DNA of 64,000 bases, taken from the NCBI RefSeq assembly GCF_003003265.1, contig NZ_PVTL01000010.1, positions 1-64,000 on the forward strand, written 5' to 3'. The notes under the pieces are model-generated. The model was not told where the DNA came from and made no database searches. It was given only the letters and a program-made list of their open reading frames with translations. Positions within the stretch are counted from its first letter, which is position 1, and each line of letters starts with the position of its first letter. Position numbers and translations under genes: made by a program. The stretch comes from Glaciihabitans tibetensis. Its GTDB lineage: Bacteria; Actinomycetota; Actinomycetes; Actinomycetales; Microbacteriaceae. Below are positions 25,344 through 32,496 of this stretch, one piece after another.

Positions 25344-26321
25344 CTATCCAACGGGTTTGATCGCAGGTCCCTTCTCCAGCGGGCCGAAGCTCAAGGTCAC
25401 CTCGGCCGACTCGATCTCCGCCGTCGCCTGGATGAGGGCGAGCAGTTCGGGATCAAGGCCCGGCGAAAACTCCTCGAACCGCTCCGGTGCGATGACCGAC
25501 GGCACACCCGCGGGCGCCTGTTCGCTCGCATCCAACTCGGTGCCATCGTTCGATGGCGACAGACCCTGGAAGATTTTTCCTGCCTGGGACTGGTTGCCTA
25601 AGTCAAAGGTGTACTGCTTGCTTTGCAGGCCGAGGTCGAGCAGCTTCTTCACCTCGGGAAACTTCTCGGCGTTGGTCTTCGGGATCGGCAGCGCCGACTT
25701 CCAGTTGATCCCGAGGGTCTCCAGCGCCTTTGCGTAGGCGTTTTCGTGCGCCTGGTCGCGCACGATCAGGTAAGAAATGGTCGATCGCGCCGTCTTGTTG
25801 TCGGTCATCTCGTAGATGCGGCACTTCTGCAGGCGGCCGGTGGACTCCAGCATGAGGTTGTAGATCAGGTCGAGCACGAGGTTGCCGGAGTTGTAGACGT
25901 AGCTTCCACTCCACGGATTTCCCACGGCATCCACGGGAAGCGCGCCCTGCGCTCCGACGAGGTAGTGGTGGATGTTGCTGTGGTCCAGGGCAATGTTCAG
26001 GGGCGTGGCGCCACCCGATCCTGGCTTGTCGAGCGGGTCGGTCGGCTTGCCCTGATATTGGGGGGAGCCGTCGAGAAGGCGGGAGATCGTGGTACCGATC
26101 AGCTCGACGTGGCTGATCTCCTCGGTGCCGATGCCCTGAATCAGGTCCCGGTAGGGCTTGCCGTCCGGCCCGCGGAAGTTCATCGCTTGAAAGAGGTACT
26201 GCATCATGGTGCGCATCTCGCCGAACTGGCCCCCGAGGCCCTCCTGCAGTGCGTTCGCCGCGGCCGGATCCGGCTCGTCGGCGACGATGTCATTGATCAA
26301 ATTTTGCACATGGAAAAACAT
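25344..26321 (-). CDS. Manganese catalase
   Basis: Dimanganese (non-haem) catalase that dismutates hydrogen peroxide. 325 residues. Metal ligand region: E in GGQFGEMRTMMQYLFQAM, E and H in TEEISHVELIG, then E in NLMLESTGRLQ and the H/E pair in RDQAHENAYAKAL. The C-terminal tail is acidic and variable, as in the family. SD GGAGG lies about five bases before the ATG. It stands alone, convergent with the lipase gene (32 bases between stops) and divergent from holB. Confidence 0.95.
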   Translation of the reverse strand: MFFHVQNLINDIVADEPDPAAANALQEGLGGQFGEMRTMMQYLFQAMNFRGPDGKPYRDLIQGIGTEEISHVELIGTTISRLLDGSPQYQGKPTDPLDKPGSGGATPLNIALDHSNIHHYLVGAQGALPVDAVGNPWSGSYVYNSGNLVLDLIYNLMLESTGRLQKCRIYEMTDNKTARSTISYLIVRDQAHENAYAKALETLGINWKSALPIPKTNAEKFPEVKKLLDLGLQSKQYTFDLGNQSQAGKIFQGLSPSNDGTELDASEQAPAGVPSVIAPERFEEFSPGLDPELLALIQATAEIESAEVTLSFGPLEKGPAIKPVG

Positions 26322-26541
26322 TCAAACCTCCGTTGGTGAATGGCAACGCTGACCGTCTGACCCTCGCCTCCGCCTCACGCCGCGGCAAGCCCCCGCCGTG
26401 ACACTCGACACCCCTTGACCGATTCGCATCCGTGACTTACAAGTCGGCTCCTTTATCCTGCACAGCTGCGATGCGTGCCGTGCCGCCCCGGGTATGGACG
26501 CGCGGTGGGGCAACGTCAGCTGCATAACCTAGGCTCATCAG
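26322..26541. promoter_or_regulatory. Divergent promoter region of Mn-catalase and holB
   Basis: 220 gene-free bases. Before holB the sequence TAACCT (26525-26530) is placed so that transcription would start within about five bases of the ATG, and there is no SD; holB mRNA may be leaderless. The catalase side has a good SD (GGAGG). No obvious regulator palindrome. Confidence 0.4.
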
Positions 26542-27702
26542 ATGGGCGTGTGGGACGAGCTAACCGGGCAGGCCGAAGCCGTCGAGATCTTTAGCGCGGC
26601 CGCGGGGGCGGGCAACCTGGGGTCCTCGATGACGCACTCCTGGCTCGTGACCGGCCCGCCCGGCTCTGGCCGGTCTAATATTGCCTACGCTTTCGCCGCC
26701 GCCCTGCTGAGCACGGGTGACGATGACGTTGCCACCGAGCGCCAGGTGGCCGCCCGCACCCACCCTGACCTGGGTGTGCTCGCGACCGAACGGGTCATCA
26801 TCAGCATCGACGAGGTGCGTCAGCTCGTCACCACGTCGCAATTTTCGCCCTCGGTCGGGCGCTACCGGGTCATGATCATCGAAGACGCCGACCGCATGAC
26901 CGAGCGCACCTCCAACGTGCTCCTGAAGGCGCTCGAAGAACCGCCGCCCCGCACGGTGTGGATTTTGTGCGCGCCCAGCGAAGCCGACCTGATCCCGACC
27001 ATCCGGTCGCGGGTGCGCAGCGTGCGCCTCCGGGTACCGAGGGTGGCGGATGTCGCGGCGCTCATCTCCCGCCGCGACGCTGTAGACATCGCGACGGCAA
27101 CCCGTGCCGCCCGGGAGGCCCAGAGTCACATCGGAATGGCCCATCGCCTCGCGACCAACGCAGACGCGCGGTCCCGGCGCGACCAGACGCTGCGCATCGC
27201 CCTCGAGATCCGGTCGGTCTCGGACGCGGTGCGTGCCGCCGGTACGCTGCTGGCGCTCGCGGGAGACGATGCCAAGGCGATCACCGCCGAGCGCGACGCC
27301 GAGGAGCGCGCCGGAGCCATGCGCTCACTCGGAGTCGAACCCGGGGGCACCATCCCGCCGGCGCTGCGCGCCCAACTGAAGACGCTCGAAGAGGACCAGA
27401 AGCGCCGCGCCACCCGGAGCCTGCGTGACGGTCTCGACCGCATCATGGTCGACCTCTTGTCGCTGTACCGCGACGTGCTGCTGCTGCAGCTTGGCGCCAC
27501 CACAGAACTTATCAACCTCAGCATTCACGATGAGTTGCTGCGCGCGAGTGAGAACTCAAGCGCCGCAGGTACCATCGCGATCATGGATGCCATCGGCACA
27601 GCACGGCAACGCATCGAATCAAACGTGGCCCCGGCGCTCGCGCTCGAGGCGATGCTGATTTCGGTGGCCAAGTCCCGCCCACATACGGAGTTCGCACGAT
27701 GA
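26542..27702 (+). CDS. holB: DNA polymerase III subunit delta'
   Basis: Clamp-loader subunit, 386 residues. AAA+ fold with GPPGSGRSN at about 38-46, in which the usual P-loop Lys is Arg, in keeping with the non-hydrolysing role of delta'. IIEDADRMTERTSNVLLKALEEPPP and the SRC-like TIRSRVRSVRLR follow. The four-cysteine zinc module usual between the P-loop and the HPDL segment is missing: the stretch is STGDDDVATERQVAARTHPDL, with no Cys. The gene normally follows tmk. The next gene overlaps it by ATGA. Confidence 0.92.
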   Translation: MGVWDELTGQAEAVEIFSAAAGAGNLGSSMTHSWLVTGPPGSGRSNIAYAFAAALLSTGDDDVATERQVAARTHPDLGVLATERVIISIDEVRQLVTTSQFSPSVGRYRVMIIEDADRMTERTSNVLLKALEEPPPRTVWILCAPSEADLIPTIRSRVRSVRLRVPRVADVAALISRRDAVDIATATRAAREAQSHIGMAHRLATNADARSRRDQTLRIALEIRSVSDAVRAAGTLLALAGDDAKAITAERDAEERAGAMRSLGVEPGGTIPPALRAQLKTLEEDQKRRATRSLRDGLDRIMVDLLSLYRDVLLLQLGATTELINLSIHDELLRASENSSAAGTIAIMDAIGTARQRIESNVAPALALEAMLISVAKSRPHTEFAR

Positions 27703-29306
27703 GCCAGACAGCACAGGCACCGCAGGCACCGCAGAAAGCACAGGCGCCCCGGGCAGCACAGGCCCCCCGCACTCGCCGCCGCTCCGCGCGGATCGTTGGT
27801 GTCGCCGCTGCGATGCTCGCCGTGGCGCTGCCCCTGTCGGGCTGCGCGACGTGGTTCGCCGCCCCGGTGGTGACATCCGATCCGACGGGGGAGTCGGTGG
27901 TCGACGAGCTCGCCCCGCTGTACAGCCAGATACTCAGCTGGTCCGATTGTGGCAACGGCATGCAGTGCGCGACCGCCACCGCACCGCTCTCGTGGGAGGC
28001 TCCTGCTGGGGAGACCATTGACCTCGCGCTGGTGCGTCAGACCGCGACATCCGGCACAGCCCTGGGGTCCCTGCTCGTCAATCCGGGAGGGCCGGGCGGA
28101 TCCGGGTACGACCTGGTGCACGACACCGTCGACTTCGCGACCAGCGAGCGTTTGCAGGAAAACTTCGACATCGTCGGCTTCGACCCGCGAGGGGTCAACC
28201 TTTCTACTCCGATCTCCTGCTACTCCGACCCGGCCACCCTCGACTCCTTCATATTCGATATCTTCCCCGGTGAGCGTGGCTCCGACGAGTGGCTCGCCCA
28301 GGCGAACGCCGCGAACGCTCAGTTCGGGGCCGACTGCCTCGCAAACACGGGGGAGTTGCTCGGCCACGTCGACACCGTCAGCGCGGCCCGCGACCTCGAC
28401 CTGCTGCGGGCCATCCTCGGTGACGAGAAACTGAACTACCTCGGGTTCTCCTACGGCACCGAACTCGGCCAAACCTACGCCGGGCTCTTCCCCGACAAAA
28501 CGGGCCGCCTGGTGCTCGACGGAGCCGTCGACCCCACCGCCTCCAACTACGACGTGAGCAGCTTCCAGGCGCAGGGATTCGAGAGCGCCCTGCGTGCGTT
28601 CCTGGCTGACTGCCCTTCCCTCGATGGATGTCCCTTCCGCGGCACCGTCGACGAATCGATGGTCACCGTGCGGGCCTTACTCGACACCCTCGACGCGTCC
28701 CCAATTCGCAACGCCGACGGTCGCGAACTCGGCGCGAACACGATGTTCACCGCGATCATCCTGCCGCTGTACAACCCCGACAACTGGCCCACCCTCGCGA
28801 GCGTCTTCGACTACGCCATGGCCGGCGACGCATCCTTTCCGTTCGTCGTCGCGGACGCCTACTACGACCGCTCCGAGGACGGCACCTACGCGTCCAATTC
28901 GACCGAGGCGTTCACGGCGATCAACTGCCTCGACGCCCCGATTGACCGCAATGTCGACACGATGCGGGCGGAGGCTGCTGCGCTCGACGCGGCCGCTCCC
29001 GTCTTCGGGCACCTGATGGCCTGGGGCGGCACCGCCTGCTACGACTGGCCGTTCGAGCCCACCGGGACGCCCACCGCGATCACCGCCGAAGGCTCCACCG
29101 ACATTCTGGTGGTGGGTACCACCAACGACCCGGCCACGCCCTACGCCTGGGCGGAGGCAGTCGCAGCGCAGCTCGCGAACGGCCACCTGGTGACCTATAC
29201 CGGTGAGGGGCACACCGCCTACAACAAATCCAACGACTGCATCCTCAACACCGTCGACGACTACTTCATCAGCGGAACGGTGCCCGCGGCCGACCCGCAG
29301 TGCTGA
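27699..29306 (+). CDS. Secreted alpha/beta hydrolase, tripeptidyl-aminopeptidase type, lipoprotein
   Basis: 535-residue exported peptidase-like hydrolase. N-terminal Gln/Ala/Pro repeat (QAPQAPQKAQAPR), then a signal segment with lipobox LPLSGC, so probably a lipoprotein. Catalytic elements: NPGGPGGSG oxyanion loop, GFSYGTELGQ nucleophile, Asp in TNDPATPYAWAE and His in GEGHTAY, the TAP-like C-terminal domain. It overlaps holB by four bases (ATGA), a pairing seen in other actinobacteria. The stop codon lies within the first copy of an 18-bp tandem repeat. Substrate presumably peptides. Confidence 0.9.
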   Translation: MSQTAQAPQAPQKAQAPRAAQAPRTRRRSARIVGVAAAMLAVALPLSGCATWFAAPVVTSDPTGESVVDELAPLYSQILSWSDCGNGMQCATATAPLSWEAPAGETIDLALVRQTATSGTALGSLLVNPGGPGGSGYDLVHDTVDFATSERLQENFDIVGFDPRGVNLSTPISCYSDPATLDSFIFDIFPGERGSDEWLAQANAANAQFGADCLANTGELLGHVDTVSAARDLDLLRAILGDEKLNYLGFSYGTELGQTYAGLFPDKTGRLVLDGAVDPTASNYDVSSFQAQGFESALRAFLADCPSLDGCPFRGTVDESMVTVRALLDTLDASPIRNADGRELGANTMFTAIILPLYNPDNWPTLASVFDYAMAGDASFPFVVADAYYDRSEDGTYASNSTEAFTAINCLDAPIDRNVDTMRAEAAALDAAAPVFGHLMAWGGTACYDWPFEPTGTPTAITAEGSTDILVVGTTNDPATPYAWAEAVAAQLANGHLVTYTGEGHTAYNKSNDCILNTVDDYFISGTVPAADPQC

Positions 29307-29379
29307 CGCGGCGGGCAGTGCTGACGCGACGGGCAGCGCTGACGCGACCGGCAGCGGTGACGCGGCGGGCAGTGCTGAC
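29298..29379. repeat. 18-bp tandem repeat across the peptidase stop codon
   Basis: Unit CAGTGCTGACGCGGCGGG repeated about 4.5 times with small changes. The first copy contains the TGA of the upstream gene. In another frame the array is open and encodes Gly-Ser-Ala-Asp-Ala-type repeats. Confidence 0.85.
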
Positions 29380-29426
29380 CGGTTCCGAATAGCGGTTTCT
29401 GCAGGAGTGCAGCAGCCCGCCCAGAC

Positions 29427-29441
29427 TTGCAGAGTGTGCAA
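29427..29441. promoter_or_regulatory. Candidate TetR autoregulatory operator
   Basis: Perfect inverted repeat TTGCA-GAGTG-TGCAA, ending 10 bases before the ATG of the TetR gene. Position and symmetry fit an operator bound by a homodimeric repressor. No binding evidence exists beyond this. Confidence 0.5.
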
Positions 29442-29451
29442 CGATTGGCTC

Positions 29452-30093
29452 ATGACTGCACCAGTGCCGCTCGGTCTACGTGAGCGCAAACGAATCGCGA
29501 CGAGCCGCGCCATCCAACTGGCTGCACTGACCCTGGTGAATGAGCGCGGGCTCGACAACGTCACCATCGATGACATAGCCGTCGCTGCCGACGTGTCGCC
29601 GCGCACCTTCTTCAACTACTTCGCCTCGAAAGACGCGGCCATTGTGGGGGACGGGCCGGGACTCGCCGACGAGGAGGCGCAGGCCAGATTCGTGCAGGCG
29701 AGTGCAGACGGCGACGTGCTGGTCGATCTCGGCGAGATGATCGCGACCTCGGCGGAGCACATTTCGATGGACGCTGACGCACTGCGGCTGCGCAAGGTGC
29801 TGCACAAGAAGTATCCTCAGCTGTCCGCGCTGTTCATGACCGGACGCCGCCAGCTCGAGGAGCAGCTCGCCGCACTCGTGCTGCGTCGGTTGCAGGCAGA
29901 CGACCCTTTAATTGAGACGGATGATCCGGCGGCGGTCTCTCAAGCCCGACTCATCACGTTCGTCGGTGTCGCGGCGACGCGGCACGGCTGGGCCGGCTGG
30001 GCCGACTCTGGCGCCGCGACATCCCTCAGTGAAAATATCCGGCACGCGTTCGATCAACTTCAATTGCTCAGGTTGTCAGCGGGAGCAAAATAG
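29452..30093 (+). CDS. TetR family transcriptional regulator
   Basis: 213 residues. The N-terminal helix-turn-helix is clear: RKRIATSRAIQLAALTLVNE then VTIDDIAVAADVSPRTFFNYFASKD (about 30-54), the classic TetR recognition-helix signature. The C-terminal ligand domain resembles those of multidrug-type regulators but its ligand is unknown. The ATG at 29452 is the natural start; the frame is open further upstream only because of the 18-bp repeat. No efflux pump is adjacent, so its target lies elsewhere or is itself. Confidence 0.9.
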   Translation: MTAPVPLGLRERKRIATSRAIQLAALTLVNERGLDNVTIDDIAVAADVSPRTFFNYFASKDAAIVGDGPGLADEEAQARFVQASADGDVLVDLGEMIATSAEHISMDADALRLRKVLHKKYPQLSALFMTGRRQLEEQLAALVLRRLQADDPLIETDDPAAVSQARLITFVGVAATRHGWAGWADSGAATSLSENIRHAFDQLQLLRLSAGAK

Positions 30094-30134
30094 TCGACTA
30101 AGCTTTCTAGCTGTGCCTTGGCTTGCCGGGACAC

Positions 30135-30210
30135 GCCGCCTTAGCTCAGTCGGTAGAGCATCTCACTCGTAATGAGAAGGTCGTCAGTTCGATTCTGACA
30201 GGCGGCTCCA
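30135..30210 (+). tRNA. tRNA-Thr (anticodon CGT)
   Basis: Full cloverleaf with acceptor GCCGCCT/AGGCGGC, D arm GCTC/GAGC, anticodon stem TCTCA/TGAGA with loop CTCGTAA, T arm GTCAG-TTCGATT-CTGAC, discriminator T and encoded CCA (30208-30210). Anticodon CGT reads ACG. This is the insertion site of the genomic island; its 3' half from the anticodon stem onward is duplicated at 39341-39390. Confidence 0.96.
30161..30210 (+). repeat. attL: 50-bp direct repeat (3' half of tRNA-Thr)
   Basis: Exactly identical to 39341-39390. It starts at the anticodon stem (TCTCACTCGT) and runs through the encoded CCA (GGCGGCTCCA). The bases just outside differ on both sides (A versus G before, CAAAG versus TCAGC after), so the repeat is bounded at 50 bp. 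Confidence 0.95.
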
Positions 30211-30279
30211 CAAAGAACCCTTTGGTTGCTCGTATCCGCGTCAGGTCCGCGCGATTTATAGATTCCACTCTGGTTCCCC

Positions 30280-30298
30280 GCGTCCCCGCCGCGTCCCC
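30280..30298. promoter_or_regulatory. Paired GCGTCCCC sites near attL (candidate recombinase arm sites)
   Basis: GCGTCCCC occurs at 30280-30287 and 30291-30298, 11 bp (one helical turn) apart, 70-88 bp inside attL. A matching pair of ACGTCCCC sites in the same orientation and spacing lies 90-108 bp inside attR. Such paired short direct repeats flanking core sites are what integrase arm-binding sites look like; this assignment is inference. Confidence 0.5.
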
Positions 30299-30349
30299 GA
30301 GTCCTCTAGGGCAGCGGACGGGGAATGTCCTTGGAGAACTCGGGGCGAG

Positions 30350-30372
30350 ACCATCCGAACCTTCGGGATGGT
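30350..30372. other. Hairpin downstream of the YfbU gene
   Basis: ACCATCCGAA and TTCGGGATGGT form a stem with a single bulged base and a two-base gap, 19 bases past the YfbU stop on the minus strand. No T-run; a possible weak terminator. Confidence 0.4.
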
Positions 30373-30390
30373 GGGGACGGAAGTGGTTGA

Positions 30391-31164
30391 CTACTTTGTC
30401 TTCCGCTTGAACTGGCCTCGGTGAGATGGGTGCACAGTTGCGTCTGCGATGCTCTCCAGTTCCGTTTGGGTGAGAAAATGGTCCCATCGTTCGCCACGTT
30501 GATGCGCTTCGCTAATTCGCCGATATTCCGCGAGCATCCTCAGATAGATATCCAGTGTCTGACTGTGTGAGTTTCCTCCGTCGCTATCTTGAATAGATTG
30601 TCTGCGTTCCTGCCAGCGTCCGGAGTCGATGAGAAACTCGACATAGTCGGCCATCTGGCCTTCGAGGGTGTTGTTGAAATCGAACCCACGATAAACAAGA
30701 TCGCTCAAGACATCATCTTCGATCTCTGTTCCGGCCTTGGCGTGTTTAGCAACGCTGAAGTCGATGAAGCGGAACATGTCGAGAATGTCTTTTACGCGTG
30801 TGCAATCTTGCATAGAGAGTTCCGGGTCTATTCCGGCGAAGGCCGAACCGTATTCCAGCGTGTATCCCCGCTCAAGCGTTCGGGCTCGCTTGAGCTGGTA
30901 GTCACGATCGCCATCTTCGAGATTCTCATCTGGATCTAAAACTCGGGCGAGTATTCGATGCAGCATGGAAAACATGTGGCGGTCTCGTGAGTCCATTGAA
31001 GTGGGCGCGAAGTCGCTAGTCGCTGTGTCGTCGCTGCGGACGGGAAATACTGCCTCTTCGAGTCGTTCTCTAATCAAGTCGCTGAGCGTTACTCCGTCGC
31101 GCTGTGCCTTCTCCAACAAAGCGTCGCGTGTTTCATCCGCGATGCGTACTGCAATTGTGGCCAT
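30391..31164 (-). CDS. YfbU family protein with N-terminal ribbon-helix-helix domain
   Basis: About 257 residues in two parts. Residues 1-42 (IAVRIADETRDALLEKA, then TLSDLIRERLEEAV) look like an Arc/CopG ribbon-helix-helix DNA-binding domain. Residues 65-257 match the YfbU family: ARTLERGYTLEYGSAF, a helix LDMFRFIDFSV, YRGFDFNNTLEGQMADYVEF and a final LTQTELESIADA. E. coli YfbU lacks the first part. I choose the ATG at 31164 because AGAAGG gives about eight bases of spacing, whereas the GTG/ATG starts at 31173 and 31170 overlap the SD. An inverted repeat GTGTTT-N18-AAACAC lies just upstream and could be its own operator. Biochemical function unknown. Confidence 0.82.
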   Translation of the reverse strand: MATIAVRIADETRDALLEKAQRDGVTLSDLIRERLEEAVFPVRSDDTATSDFAPTSMDSRDRHMFSMLHRILARVLDPDENLEDGDRDYQLKRARTLERGYTLEYGSAFAGIDPELSMQDCTRVKDILDMFRFIDFSVAKHAKAGTEIEDDVLSDLVYRGFDFNNTLEGQMADYVEFLIDSGRWQERRQSIQDSDGGNSHSQTLDIYLRMLAEYRRISEAHQRGERWDHFLTQTELESIADATVHPSHRGQFKRKTK

Positions 31165-31527
31165 GATCATCACCTTCTGTTTACGTGTTTATGAAACTGT
31201 ATAACGGCAAACACCACGACGCAAGAGACGGAGTGAGTCGGATATGGCTTGATGAGGGCTGCGCGTGCCGCTTTTCCAGTTTCGTGCGGGTGCCAGGCTC
31301 TGTACTTCACGGCCAGAGCGTCAAAGGGTTGTCTTATACGTCCAGACAAAGAGAAGGGCCCCGGTTCGATGAACCGGGGCCGCACGCTTAGAGAGAGTCG
31401 GCACGTGGATACCGCGTACTCCTCTAAGAAAAGTCTACTACCCACTAGTCCGCGGCACTGAGGTTCGCTTCGGAAGCGGCGTTCAGTCACAGTACCGGTA
31501 CGTAGCTTCCGCTATAGAGGGCGACGG
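31165..31527. other. 363-bp gap in the island between YfbU and the TIR-like gene
   Basis: No convincing gene on either strand. It contains the YfbU promoter region (inverted repeat GTGTTT 31185-31190 / AAACAC 31209-31214, with TATACA nearby on the minus strand), a strong terminator at 31350-31381, and an imperfect CTTAGAGAG / CTCCTCTAAG pairing (about 31387-31430). A fragment of an older small gene cannot be excluded. Confidence 0.55.
31350..31381 (-). terminator. Strong terminator for the TIR/DUF4062-like gene
   Basis: Perfect 11-bp stem GGCCCCGGTTC/GAACCGGGGCC (31357-31381) with a three-base loop. On the minus strand it is followed by the pyrimidine run CTTCTCTTTGT, so it fits termination of the gene that ends at 31528. 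Confidence 0.85.
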
Positions 31528-32385
31528 TTAGCCCACGTGATACTCGTGCTTCTTGTGTTCGCCTTGGTCGACCCATCGGAGAAGAATTTTGGGGTCGTCA
31601 GGCCCGCCCCACGCCAACCCCATAGCGAATCGTCGTGATTGTCCTGCGTTAATCACTGTGGGCGTGTTCGGGGCCATCAACAATAAACCGGACGCTTCGC
31701 CCACTGATTGCATGGTGACGTCGGTGGCATCCACGTTCCCGCGATTTGAAATGTCCACCCAGCGACGAGTGCGATAACGGGGTTTTCCTTTTCTGTCGAA
31801 CCCGCTCACCTCACGTTCGCTACCCGGCTGAACAACGAGCCGTACTCCGGTCGTTGTCTCAGGGGTATTTTCGTCATTGGGGACGCGTCCGGCGAGATCG
31901 TGTTCGATAGCCTTCCAAACTTCGAAACTGAGATGCTCAAGATCGCTGAACTCACCGAGTAGCCCTTTATCCTGCATGTCGCGCTTGAAAGCGCGTAGAG
32001 CTGCAAGTTGCTCGGTGTCGATATCGTGCGGGAGTGGTGCAGTCGAGAAGTAAAGATGCACCGGCTTGCCCAATTTTTGTGCGCGGTCAATCTCCTCGGC
32101 TGTTCCTGAAACAGCATCCGGGGTTGGAGACCCGAGTCGGCCACCGAAGAGTGCGAAGACGATATCCGAATCGTCCACCCCCTGCGCGTTGATGAGCTTT
32201 TGCGGGTGTCCACCCAAAATGGGCACTGCCGATGTCTCCCACCGCCAAGGCAGCAACACGATCAGCTTCGACGTCGAATTGGCGCGGTTCCATCCGTGAA
32301 TTGCTTGTTCCACGGCGTCGCGGGCGTCGACAATATCGGACGGCGACGCGATCATGACGCGCAATACGGTGGCGGAGTATGGCAT
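31528..32385 (-). CDS. TIR/DUF4062-like N-terminal domain protein with Ig-like C-terminus
   Basis: 285 residues. The first ~115 residues have the layout of DUF4062/TIR/nucleoside-deoxyribosyltransferase folds: strand RVMIASPSDIVDARD (9-23), VDDSDIVFALFGGRLGSPT (70-88), SGTAEEIDRAQKLGKPVHLYF (93-113), with Glu97/98 at the spot of the NAD-glycosidase Glu in TIR enzymes. The C-terminal ~100 residues (RWVDISNRGNVDATDV, TPTVINAGQSRRF) look like an all-beta Ig-like domain. It diverges from the Mrr-like nuclease gene with about 111 bases between. No signal peptide. Enzymatic activity is inference from the fold only. Confidence 0.68.
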   Translation of the reverse strand: MPYSATVLRVMIASPSDIVDARDAVEQAIHGWNRANSTSKLIVLLPWRWETSAVPILGGHPQKLINAQGVDDSDIVFALFGGRLGSPTPDAVSGTAEEIDRAQKLGKPVHLYFSTAPLPHDIDTEQLAALRAFKRDMQDKGLLGEFSDLEHLSFEVWKAIEHDLAGRVPNDENTPETTTGVRLVVQPGSEREVSGFDRKGKPRYRTRRWVDISNRGNVDATDVTMQSVGEASGLLLMAPNTPTVINAGQSRRFAMGLAWGGPDDPKILLRWVDQGEHKKHEYHVG

Positions 32386-32496
32386 GCCACCAAGGATATT
32401 CCGGCTACTGCCCTAGACCTGCAGCGAAGCATATAAATCCTCATTGGCAGGTGCGGATTATCAAGTCGCTGTTGTTGCATGAGGTATGAATGCTTC
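32386..32496. promoter_or_regulatory. Divergent promoter region in the island
   Basis: 111 bases between the TIR-like (minus) and nuclease (plus) genes. It is AT-rich near 32430-32480 (CATATAAATCCTC, TTGTTGCATGAGG). No clear -35/-10 pair can be assigned; GAGG at 32482-32485 might serve as a distant SD for the ATG at 32497. Confidence 0.35.

Noticed and set aside
29203-29451. N-terminal extension of the TetR regulator
   Set aside because: The extra residues come from the end of the peptidase gene and the 18-bp repeat; the TetR domain starts normally at the ATG at 29452.
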